From Caldipriscus sp964426895 (GTDB lineage Bacteria; Hydrothermota; Hydrothermia; LBFQ01), in contig CAYRSH010000039.1 of NCBI GenBank assembly GCA_964426895.1, forward strand, positions 1-15,477: 15,477 bases of DNA. The letters are read 5' to 3'. Below are positions 1 through 5,953 of the stretch, one piece after another (the first letter of the stretch is position 1; every line of letters starts with the position of its first letter). Position numbers and translations under genes: made by a program. The notes below the pieces were generated by a model. That model was not told the origin of the DNA. It saw only the letters and a program-made list of their open reading frames with translations, and did not search any database.

Positions 1-850
1 TATAAGTTATCCTATGAACAAATCCTCGGATAATTTTCAGTTTTTCGCTGAAACAAATAAAGGCTTTTTGATTTGCCACCTTTTCATATATAAACACATC
101 ATCAAAAACTCCCAAAAGGCCAATATTAATCGCATACTGGTGTATTGTTCCAAAGTTTAATCTTCCTTTTGCCCATTTGTAAGCGTTATCAAATAAATTA
201 TAAGCCGAATATCCCCTCTTGTTATGTAATCGAACCCGATTATCCATAAGCAACTTCGCCAAAAAGGAAATCCATAAAATCATCAGGTAATCCTCTCTAT
301 AAAAGGAATACCCCATCAATACGACAATGTCATGAGAGTGTCTTATACTAAACATGGGAAGGTGAGGATAATATTCCTTTTTGCTCAAAACCAGCTTTAA
401 ACCCTTAGGAGCCAATATCCTTTTGAAAAATGTTTCAAGGGCGTAAAGTGTAAAGGCATCGTGGGGATTGCTTATACTTGTGGGTATTGAAAGTTTTTGT
501 TCGGGTATCCCCGTATAGGTTATGTAATCGTAATATGTTAGAGTTCCCCTTAGTTTGCCGTATAGATAATTTCCGTTTATCTTTCCGTTTGGGTATGATA
601 TAAATGGATGGGATATGTTTCCTTTTTTTCCGGAATACCAAAGGTATATGCCCTTTAAATACTTTAACACCTTGGGATTTTTTATATAGCCGTTCATCAA
701 AATGCTTTTTGCTTTGGAAAACTTACCCTTATGGAAATTAACCAAAGCCTCGTAAGTTGGAGAGCCATTTGATTTGTTTTTTAAAAACCTCCAATAAGGC
801 GCATTGCCACTATATCCATTAAGCAGTTCGTCTATGCCCTTGGGTACCAT
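1..850 (-). CDS. Unrecognised protein, C-terminus beyond the left edge
   Basis: The minus frame from the ATG at 848-850 is open for 283 codons to the window edge, so at least 283 residues are present and the stop lies outside. I do not recognise the family. Residues about 30-75 contain a helix pair resembling one TPR unit (YEALVNFHKGKFSKAKSILM, then a run ending GIYLWYSG). Later parts are rich in Tyr, Lys and Ile, with a short HSHD motif near residue 185 and a hydrophobic stretch (MILWISFLAKLL) near 205. There is no obvious signal peptide or catalytic signature. A TATAAT box nine bases upstream supports this start and implies a near-leaderless mRNA. The gene diverges from the acyl-CoA dehydrogenase-like gene. 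Codon use matches its neighbours, so I take it as real although its function is unknown. Confidence 0.75.
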   Translation of the reverse strand, partial: MVPKGIDELLNGYSGNAPYWRFLKNKSNGSPTYEALVNFHKGKFSKAKSILMNGYIKNPKVLKYLKGIYLWYSGKKGNISHPFISYPNGKINGNYLYGKLRGTLTYYDYITYTGIPEQKLSIPTSISNPHDAFTLYALETFFKRILAPKGLKLVLSKKEYYPHLPMFSIRHSHDIVVLMGYSFYREDYLMILWISFLAKLLMDNRVRLHNKRGYSAYNLFDNAYKWAKGRLNFGTIHQYAINIGLLGVFDDVFIYEKVANQKAFICFSEKLKIIRGFVHRITY

Positions 851-859
851 AAGGTTGAT

Positions 860-865
860 ATTATA
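860..865 (-). promoter_or_regulatory. -10 box of the leftmost minus-strand gene
   Basis: TATAAT on the minus strand, followed by ATCAACCTT and the ATG at 850. Transcription would start within a few bases of the start codon. No convincing -35 hexamer is visible. Confidence 0.6.
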
Positions 866-886
866 ATGGTGAAAACCCCTCAACTT

Positions 887-892
887 TATAAT
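887..892 (+). promoter_or_regulatory. -10 box of the acyl-CoA dehydrogenase-like operon
   Basis: TATAAT followed by ACCCAT and the ATG at 899. The same TAtAATACCC arrangement stands before the esterase, Nudix and dcd genes. It argues that ATG 899, not ATG 866, is the true start, because the promoter would otherwise lie inside the gene. Confidence 0.6.
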
Positions 893-898
893 ACCCAT

Positions 899-1690
899 AT
901 GCTTTTAAACATTTCGGAATACGAAGAGGTTTTAAACTTTTATGAGGAGATAAACAAGAAAGAGTTATTACCAAAAAGGCTTGAAATTGATAGGGATAAG
1001 GCTTTGTTCCAACAAACCATAACAAAACTTTCCGAACTGGGTATATTGGACAAGGAAAACAACGAATTCCCATTGCAGGTTAGGCTTTTGGCCATAACAA
1101 CGCTTGCAAAGGGAGAGCCTTCAATATCCCAGTATGTTGGAAAGACTTGGGCTTTGGGGTATTTAGGGATTGCAAGGTCGGGAAGTTTGGTCCAGTTTCC
1201 GGGTGAAAGGGTTTATTACAACGGGAAAATAGCGGAGTTTGAGGGAGAAGAGGTTGAGGTTTTGGGGCTTAGGGTGTGCGGTTGGGCAAAGGGAAAGTTA
1301 AAGGTTTTGGAAGATTATCCCTTTGAAGTTCAACAAACCCTACTCTTTTACGACATAGCCACATTAACGGGTATATCCTTGGCGGCTATGGAAGAGGCGG
1401 AAAACTATGCTAAGGAAAGGGTAGCCTTTGGAAAACCCATATACGAGTTTGAAGAGGTAAGGGGCTTTATAGAAAGGGGTAAATCCTTTGCGGAGGGTTT
1501 AAAAAACGCCTTAATTTTAACGGATAACCCCGAAAAACTCCTCCACTTGGCCATTGAAACCGCATACTTTTGCACGGATAAGGCATTACAAATATTCGGG
1601 GGGTACGGTTTTATAAACGAGTATCCCGCACAGAAGTTTTTAAGGGATGCGAGGATGTTGAGGAGTTTGCTTATAAGAAGGGTTCAATGA
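899..1690 (+). CDS. Shortened acyl-CoA dehydrogenase-like protein lacking the catalytic loop
   Basis: The N-terminal helices (MLLNISEYEEVLNFYEE, then D-rich and LGIL segments) and C-terminal helical domain match the acyl-CoA dehydrogenase fold. Clear signatures are RVAFGKPI near residue 185 and QIFGGYGF with NEYPAQKFLRDAR near 230-250. The protein has only about 263 residues against about 380 in the family. The middle beta domain is cut to a remnant and its usual flavin-contact motif is not visible. The protein ends just after RDAR, where active enzymes continue with the YEGT loop carrying the catalytic Glu, and no Glu is evident at the alternative isovaleryl-CoA-dehydrogenase position. An upstream in-frame ATG at 866 would add 11 residues, but the -10 box and family N-terminus favour 899. 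The stop is one base from the next ATG, so it is co-transcribed with the metal ATPase. It may be a non-catalytic paralogue or a degenerate enzyme. Confidence 0.8.
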   Translation: MLLNISEYEEVLNFYEEINKKELLPKRLEIDRDKALFQQTITKLSELGILDKENNEFPLQVRLLAITTLAKGEPSISQYVGKTWALGYLGIARSGSLVQFPGERVYYNGKIAEFEGEEVEVLGLRVCGWAKGKLKVLEDYPFEVQQTLLFYDIATLTGISLAAMEEAENYAKERVAFGKPIYEFEEVRGFIERGKSFAEGLKNALILTDNPEKLLHLAIETAYFCTDKALQIFGGYGFINEYPAQKFLRDARMLRSLLIRRVQ

Positions 1691-1691
1691 T

Positions 1692-3482
1692 ATGAGGTTA
1701 AGGTTTGAGGAGGAGTATATAGAGGCGTTTTTTACCGGTTTAACCCTTTTGTTCTTTCTGATTTCCCTTAAATACGAAATCGCTTGGATAGGTGCCTATG
1801 TATTCGGTAGCATATTTACACTGAAATCAACCGTTGAATCTTTAAGGGAAAAAAGGGTTGATGTGGATCTTTTGATGCTATTGGGTGCGTACGGTGCGGC
1901 GTACATAGGAAAGTTTCACGAAGGGGCGTTCCTTTTATTCCTCTTTAACCTCGGGAGTACATTTGAAAGGTTTGCGTTTAAAATAAGTAGGGATTCTTTA
2001 AAAGGTTTGCTATCTTTGAGACCCGAAAAGGCATTGGTGTTAAAAAACGACCAGTGGGAAGAGGTTCCGGTTGAGGAAATAAGGGCGGGTGATACGATTC
2101 TCGTTAAGGCCGGGGAGAGGGTTCCTGTTGATGCGGAAATAGTTGAAGGGAGGGCGTCCATTGACCTATCCCTCATAACCGGCGAATATATGCCGGAGTT
2201 TAATAAGGAGGGCGATAGGGTTGTTTCCGGGGCCTTGGTAATAGACGGGTCGTTAAAACTCAGGGCATTGGGAGGCGTTAAGGAAAGTTCCCTTGAAAAA
2301 ATAATACAACTCGTCACACAGGCGCAGGGTTTAAAGAGCAAAACGCAAACATTGGCGGAATGGATAGGGCAGAAATACACATTGGCTGTTTTATTAACAT
2401 TACCCTTGGTTTATGGGTTGTTTTACCTGATTTTAAAGGATCACTCACAAGCCTTTTATAGATTGCTTATACATTTGGTGGTTGCATCCCCTTGTGCCTT
2501 TGTAATATCAACGCCATTAACGGTTATGTCCGCAATAGCATCGGCAGCAAGAAAGGGGATACTTTTTAAAGGGGGAGCGGTTGTTGAGGAGTTGCATGAG
2601 GTTAAATGGGTAGCCCTTGACAAAACCGGAACCATAACCAAAGGAAAGCCAAGGTTAAAAGAAGTAAGGGTTTTGTGCGGTTGCCATACGGAGGATGAGA
2701 TTTTAACGATAGCGGCATCCCTTGAAAGGAATATAACGCATCCAGTAGCCGAAGCCATAACATCAAGTGCAAGGGAAAAAAACTTAAAATCCTTGGACTT
2801 TAAAGATGTGAGTTATAAGTTGGGTTATGGGGTTTCGGGGAGGTTAAACGGGAACATTTGGGAAGTGGTATCGGCGAGGGAAAGGACGGAAAGCGGGATA
2901 GTTTTGTCGGTAAAAAGGGACGGTATGGATGAGGCGATTTTAATACTTGAAGACGAGTTGAAGGAGGGGGCAAAGGAGAGTATTCAAAGGTTGAAGGAAA
3001 TGGGTTATAGGGTGGTAATGATAAGTGGGGACAGAAGGAGAAATGTTGAAAGTATAGCAAAGGCGGTTGGTATAGATGAGTTTGTTGCGGAGGCTTCCCC
3101 CGAAGATAAACTGAGGAAAATAGAAGAACTTTCAAAGAATGGCGGTTGTTGTATGGTTGGGGATGGAATAAACGATGGTCCGGCTTTGGCCGCAGCAACA
3201 TTTGGGATTGCTATGGGAACATTGGCCTCGGATGTGGCTTTGGATACTTCGGATGTTAATATCCTCTCAGATAACATAAACCTTTTGCCCAAGGCTTTTG
3301 AAATTTCCAAAAAATCATACGGTATAATCCTACAAAACATAGTTATATCCTTGGGCTCTGTTGTCCTTATGATACTCCTAAACCTTTTCGGGGTGATAAA
3401 CATCCTCTTTGGGGTGATCGGACACGAGGGAACGACGGTTTTGGTTGCCCTAAACGGTTTAAGGGCTTTGTTTTTGAAATGA
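1692..3482 (+). CDS. P1B-4-type heavy-metal-transporting ATPase
   Basis: This inner-membrane pump uses ATP to move transition-metal ions out of the cytoplasm. The 596 residues contain all core motifs: TGE at 163-165 (actuator domain), SPC at 266-268 (membrane metal site), DKTGT with the phosphorylated Asp310, HP at 350-351 (nucleotide domain) and GDGINDGP at 490-497 (hinge). HEGTT at 578-582 lies in the last membrane segments. SPC plus HEGxT is the P1B-4 signature, whose members transport Co(II), Fe(II) or Zn(II). Copper pumps instead carry CPC. There is no N-terminal metal-binding domain, which is usual for P1B-4. TGE is followed by Tyr instead of the commoner Ser. Loop cysteines (CGC at 329-331, CC at 486-487) are present but unproven as metal ligands. 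It sits one base after the preceding gene and overlaps the next by ATGA, indicating one operon. The exact metal cannot be read from the sequence. Confidence 0.93.
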   Translation: MRLRFEEEYIEAFFTGLTLLFFLISLKYEIAWIGAYVFGSIFTLKSTVESLREKRVDVDLLMLLGAYGAAYIGKFHEGAFLLFLFNLGSTFERFAFKISRDSLKGLLSLRPEKALVLKNDQWEEVPVEEIRAGDTILVKAGERVPVDAEIVEGRASIDLSLITGEYMPEFNKEGDRVVSGALVIDGSLKLRALGGVKESSLEKIIQLVTQAQGLKSKTQTLAEWIGQKYTLAVLLTLPLVYGLFYLILKDHSQAFYRLLIHLVVASPCAFVISTPLTVMSAIASAARKGILFKGGAVVEELHEVKWVALDKTGTITKGKPRLKEVRVLCGCHTEDEILTIAASLERNITHPVAEAITSSAREKNLKSLDFKDVSYKLGYGVSGRLNGNIWEVVSARERTESGIVLSVKRDGMDEAILILEDELKEGAKESIQRLKEMGYRVVMISGDRRRNVESIAKAVGIDEFVAEASPEDKLRKIEELSKNGGCCMVGDGINDGPALAAATFGIAMGTLASDVALDTSDVNILSDNINLLPKAFEISKKSYGIILQNIVISLGSVVLMILLNLFGVINILFGVIGHEGTTVLVALNGLRALFLK

Positions 3483-3883
3483 AAAACTTGGGGTTTTTGA
3501 AGGATTACATAAACAGGATAAAGGCGCATAGGGAAAAGTATCACTGGGTAGGAATATATGTTAAAAACGGGGATGTTTTGGAGCTGTATCCCTACTACAT
3601 TGGAAGGCCAACATCACACGAGAGGATAAACATAAATACGGGTATATGTGGGGCGGCAGTCAGGGAAGGTATAACCATAAATGTCCCCGATGTGAATTCC
3701 GATCCGAGATACTTGGCGTGCTCTATACATACAAAATCCGAAATCGTTGTTCCCATTTACAACAAAAGGGGTGAGATAGTTGGGGGAATAGATATAGACA
3801 GCGATTTACCCAACGCTTTTGATGAAAACGATAAGGAGTTTTTGGAGGGTATCGCGGAGGAGATTGGGAAAATTTGGTCGTAA
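3479..3883 (+). CDS. GAF-domain protein, free methionine-(R)-sulfoxide reductase type
   Basis: The 134 residues form a single GAF domain with the features of fRMsr (MsrC/YebR family), which reduces free L-methionine-(R)-sulfoxide in the cytoplasm. Visible motifs are HWVGIY near residue 22, GICGAA with Cys57, YLACSIHTKSEIVVPI with Cys81, and GGIDIDSD near 102-109. The two cysteines are 24 residues apart, the spacing I recall for the catalytic and resolving cysteines. The third cysteine of the E. coli and yeast enzymes, ten residues before the first, is not present; the stretch there reads PTSHERI. It overlaps the ATPase stop by four bases (ATGA), so translation is probably coupled. A sensor-type GAF protein is the alternative, but length and cysteines favour the reductase. 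Confidence 0.82.
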   Translation: MKNLGFLKDYINRIKAHREKYHWVGIYVKNGDVLELYPYYIGRPTSHERININTGICGAAVREGITINVPDVNSDPRYLACSIHTKSEIVVPIYNKRGEIVGGIDIDSDLPNAFDENDKEFLEGIAEEIGKIWS

Positions 3884-3887
3884 CTGG

Positions 3888-3896
3888 TGTTAAAAT
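3888..3896 (+). promoter_or_regulatory. Extended -10 promoter for the candidate RNA
   Basis: TGTTAAAAT reads as an extended -10 element (TG, one base, TAAAAT at 3891-3896). A start 5-9 bases downstream falls at 3901-3905, at the beginning of the proposed closing stem. No start codon of a plausible gene follows at the short distance seen for the protein genes. Confidence 0.45.
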
Positions 3897-3899
3897 ATT

Positions 3900-4151
3900 A
3901 ATCCCATAGCACTTGGAAGTCTTTGGCGGGTGATAAGGTCTTAACTTCTGGTATGCATGAATCCAACCCCTTGTTTCTAACATAATGGCCATAAGTGGAA
4001 CGGGTGATTTAAGGGCCCATACCCCATCCTTTGATACCCATGTGGTACTTATGGAGTATGTGGCCCCTGTACGGTGATGGATTTCCCGAGATATGGCTCG
4101 GGGATGGTGGGGATTCTTCTCTTCGGCCTCAATCGGCTGGTTATTGGGATT
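3900..4151 (+). ncRNA. Candidate structured RNA, unknown class
   Basis: Bases 3900-3910 pair with 4140-4151 (11 pairs, one G-T wobble, one bulged T), closing a multibranch fold. Inside are a hairpin from GAAGT 3916-3920 with ACTTC 3944-3948, a stem of CCATAAGT 3989-3996 with ACTTATGG 4047-4054, a possible inner hairpin GGGTG 4002-4006 with TACCC 4020-4024, and a strong hairpin 4083-4104 (CCCGAG/CTCGGG, loop ATATGG). CGGGTGAT followed by AAGG within two bases occurs twice, at 3928 and 4001. I looked for hallmarks of tmRNA, RNase P, SRP, 5S rRNA and common riboswitches and recognised none; 6S RNA cannot be excluded. The 3' end meets the gap, so it may be incomplete. The pairing was done by eye without a folding energy or alignment. 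Confidence 0.3.
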
Positions 4152-4251
4152 NNNNNNNNNNNNNNNNNNNNNNNNNNNNNNNNNNNNNNNNNNNNNNNNN
4201 NNNNNNNNNNNNNNNNNNNNNNNNNNNNNNNNNNNNNNNNNNNNNNNNNNN
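4152..4251. other. Scaffold gap of 100 Ns
   Basis: Exactly 100 unknown bases, the usual placeholder for a gap of unestimated size. The true distance between the candidate RNA and the ACT-domain gene is unknown. Confidence 0.95.
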
Positions 4252-4273
4252 TTGTAAAGTAATCCTACGGCCT

Positions 4274-4279
4274 TAAAAT
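4274..4279 (+). promoter_or_regulatory. -10 box of the ACT-domain gene
   Basis: TAAAAT followed by ATCAAACC and the GTG at 4288. The downstream string closely matches ATCAACC after the -10 box of the leftmost minus-strand gene, which supports both the promoter and the GTG start. Confidence 0.5.
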
Positions 4280-4287
4280 ATCAAACC

Positions 4288-4728
4288 GTGCATATAACAT
4301 TAAAGCCGAGTGTTGCTAAGATAACTTTTAGGGGTTTGAGGGATAGACCGGGCACGGCGGCGGATTTGATATATGTTTTAAAAGATGAGGGTTTTACCCT
4401 TCTGGCCGCAAGTTTTGATAGTTCAACGGGGGGTGTGGGAGATATATCTTTTATCATTTATGAAAGTGAGGGTTTGAAGGCGAGGCGGAAAAAGGAGGAA
4501 ATAGCGAAAAAATCTGGAGCGAGAGAGGTTATAGTTGATGCGGGGTTATCGTTTTTGGAGTTTTTTGATGTTTTAAACCTTGAAGAAGTTTTTGAGAGGT
4601 TTGCGAGTTTGGGTATTAACATAGAGTTTATAGCCATGACTTCGGGACATTTAGGGGTGGCTTTTCGTAGGGCAAAATTAAACGAAGTTATAGAAATGTT
4701 CCAAGCCGAGGTGGTTAACTCTTACTAA
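4288..4728 (+). CDS. Free-standing ACT-domain pair, aspartokinase regulatory-half type
   Basis: The 146 residues resemble the C-terminal regulatory region of aspartate kinase. Residues about 8-75 form a first ACT domain (ITFRGLRDRPGTAADLIYVL, then GVGDISFIIY). A second runs from about 80 to 140, with INIEFIAM and HLGVAFR in the expected places. ACT domains bind amino acids such as lysine or threonine. No kinase domain is attached, and an in-frame TAA at 4255-4257 separates it from anything in the gap. In Bacillus the aspartokinase II beta subunit is a comparable separate ACT pair, so a regulatory subunit acting in trans is plausible. The GTG start is backed by an upstream TAAAAT box, but no ribosome-binding site is visible. 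The alternative is the 3' end of a broken lysC whose front half is lost in the gap. The stop overlaps the next ATG by one base. Confidence 0.75.
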   Translation: MHITLKPSVAKITFRGLRDRPGTAADLIYVLKDEGFTLLAASFDSSTGGVGDISFIIYESEGLKARRKKEEIAKKSGAREVIVDAGLSFLEFFDVLNLEEVFERFASLGINIEFIAMTSGHLGVAFRRAKLNEVIEMFQAEVVNSY

Positions 4729-5036
4729 TGAAAAAATGGCTATTGGTTATTCTCCCCTCAATTGTTGGGCTTTCCCTTTTGCATTTCAAAAACGAAAATA
4801 TTGACGAGAGCGTTGGTGTGATTGTATTACAGTTTGTAATGCTTGTACTCTTTGTGCTGATAACTTTGAGTTGGGTTTCAAAGTATATAAAGTTTGCTTA
4901 TATAAGGTGGATTTTTGGGTTTGTGGGTATTATGAACCTTGCGGTTGGTTTGTTCGTGTTTTTCAAATTTTTGGACGGATATATTTCCCTACCCTTTTTC
5001 CTTATAGCATCTTACAGTTTTTTCAAGGCAAAATAA
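4728..5036 (+). CDS. Small membrane protein of unknown function
   Basis: The 102-residue protein has four hydrophobic stretches likely to span the membrane, at about 3-19, 29-50, 58-79 and 82-99. It has few charged residues and short loops. The N-terminus (MKKWLLVILPS) could insert as a first helix and lacks a clear cleavage site. The ATG shares its A with the TAA of the ACT-domain gene, so the two are probably translated together. No family is recognisable. It is probably real, given the one-base overlap and typical codon use. Confidence 0.65.
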   Translation: MKKWLLVILPSIVGLSLLHFKNENIDESVGVIVLQFVMLVLFVLITLSWVSKYIKFAYIRWIFGFVGIMNLAVGLFVFFKFLDGYISLPFFLIASYSFFKAK

Positions 5037-5053
5037 AGCGTTTCGGCCTTAGA

Positions 5054-5607
5054 ATGAAAATAATGCAAACGGCTATAAAAGGCGAGAGGGAAAAGTTGTT
5101 AGAGGCTTTAACCTATGAGGTTGTTGATGGAAAACCCATTTATTACCACAGTTATAAGGATGTTTTAGAAGGTAAAAAACAACCGGAGGAAGTTATGGGT
5201 GTAAGCGTTTTACAAGCAAAAGTGATACAGGTTATTGTAAAAAGTTTATTAATCAACCTTTCGGATAGGGATTATGAAGTTTTGTTTAACGAAATAGGAG
5301 TTTATACGAAAAGGGGTTTTAGGGCATTGGATATAGGTATATTTGATAGGAAAAGGATTTCAAATCGCATTTCGGATGTTTCGTATTCTAAAATCCCCCC
5401 AATCGTTGCAATAGAAGTGGATACTAAGGCAGAATTGGAAAACATTACCTTTATGGAGTATGTAGAGGAAAAGGTAAAGGATTTGTTTGAGGTGGGAACG
5501 CGAAAGGTTATATGGATATTAACAAAGCCGAGGATTGTTATGGTATTTGAAAAGGGTAAAGAGGGAAGGATACTGACTTGGGATGATGAGGTTGAGGTTT
5601 TGGAAGG
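5054..5607 (+). CDS. Uma2-family putative nuclease, copy 1 (3' end lost in gap)
   Basis: The visible 185 residues resemble the Uma2 (DUF820) family, which has a PD-(D/E)xK nuclease-like core and occurs in many paralogues in some bacteria; its biological role is unsettled. Candidate active-site residues are Asp93 (ALDIGIFD), Glu121 (IVAIEVD) and Lys140 (YVEEKVKDLF), followed by a GTRKVIWIL strand. Copy 2 ends about ten residues after the equivalent of the gap edge, so copy 1 is nearly complete. The ATG at 5054 is preferred; an in-frame ATG at 5063 gives MQTAIKGEREKL and is also possible. A longer frame from 4871 overlaps the membrane-protein gene in another phase and is not credible. An apparent single 360-residue protein across the gap is an artefact of the 100-N filler. 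Confidence 0.75.
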
Positions 5608-5707
5608 NNNNNNNNNNNNNNNNNNNNNNNNNNNNNNNNNNNNNNNNNNNNNNNNNNNNNNNNNNNNNNNNNNNNNNNNNNNNNNNNNNNNNNNNNNNNN
5701 NNNNNNN
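5608..5707. other. Scaffold gap of 100 Ns between tandem repeats
   Basis: A placeholder gap that falls between two near-identical gene segments. This is where an assembler would be expected to stop, so real sequence, including the end of copy 1 and start of copy 2, is missing. Confidence 0.95.
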
Positions 5708-5953
5708 GTTCCCCCTGTTGTAGCCATAGAGGTTGATACGAAGGCGGAACTGGAGAATATGACCTTTATGGAGTATGTGGAGGAAAAGGTAAAGGATTTG
5801 TTTGAGGTGGGAACGCGAAAGGTTATATGGATACTAACGAAGCCAAAGATGATTATGGTTTTTGAGAGGGGTAAAGAAGGGAGGATATTAACTTGGGACG
5901 ATGGGGTTGAGGTTTTGGAAGGGGTGAAATTTAAACTTTCGGAATTGGTTTAA
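5708..5953 (+). CDS. Uma2-family putative nuclease, copy 2 (5' end lost in gap)
   Basis: The 81 visible C-terminal residues repeat copy 1 almost exactly: VVAIEVD, TFMEYVEEKVKDLF, GTRKVIWILTKP and GRILTWDD are shared. The Glu and Lys of the nuclease core are retained. Differences are mostly conservative (Ile to Met, Arg to Lys, Glu to Gly in the WDD region). It ends VKFKLSELV and the TAA overlaps the queE stop on the other strand by three bases. The start and the conserved Asp lie in the gap. This could be a complete second gene or part of a longer tandem array. Confidence 0.7.
   Translation, partial: VPPVVAIEVDTKAELENMTFMEYVEEKVKDLFEVGTRKVIWILTKPKMIMVFERGKEGRILTWDDGVEVLEGVKFKLSELV

Larger units (their letters stand above)
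3884..4287. other. Gene-free stretch with a scaffold gap
   Basis: No reading frame here looks like a gene. Short plus-strand frames end quickly or run into Ns, and a minus frame open across 3884-4151 continues antisense into the GAF gene with atypical codons. The stretch holds an extended -10 promoter, the candidate structured RNA, the 100-N gap and a second -10 box for the ACT-domain gene. Confidence 0.7.
5392..5953 (+). repeat. Tandem duplication spanning the second gap
   Basis: The segment at about 5398-5607 is repeated at about 5708-5917. A stretch of over 50 bases beginning GAGGAAAAGGTAAAGG and continuing through GGAACGCGAAAGG to ATATGGATA is identical in both. Flanking parts differ mainly at third codon positions, so selection has kept the protein while the DNA drifted. 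These are diverged paralogues, not an exact assembly duplicate. Confidence 0.75.

Noticed and set aside
3723..4151. Long open minus-strand frame from the gap into the GAF gene
   Set aside because: It runs antisense over the well-supported GAF gene, uses codons unlike the neighbours (CGA, CAC, CCC rich), and matches no family I know.
3900..4151. Lysine riboswitch controlling the ACT-domain gene
   Set aside because: The position before an aspartokinase-like gene is tempting, but none of the conserved L-box core sequences is visible and the gene has its own promoter-like box after the gap.
4031..4276. Plus-strand frames running into the 4152-4251 gap
   Set aside because: They depend on the arbitrary 100-N filler, have no start signal, and overlap the candidate RNA stems.
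4871..5053. N-terminal extension of the first Uma2-type gene
   Set aside because: It lies in a different frame over the membrane-protein gene and does not resemble Uma2 proteins; the ATG at 5054 is the natural start.
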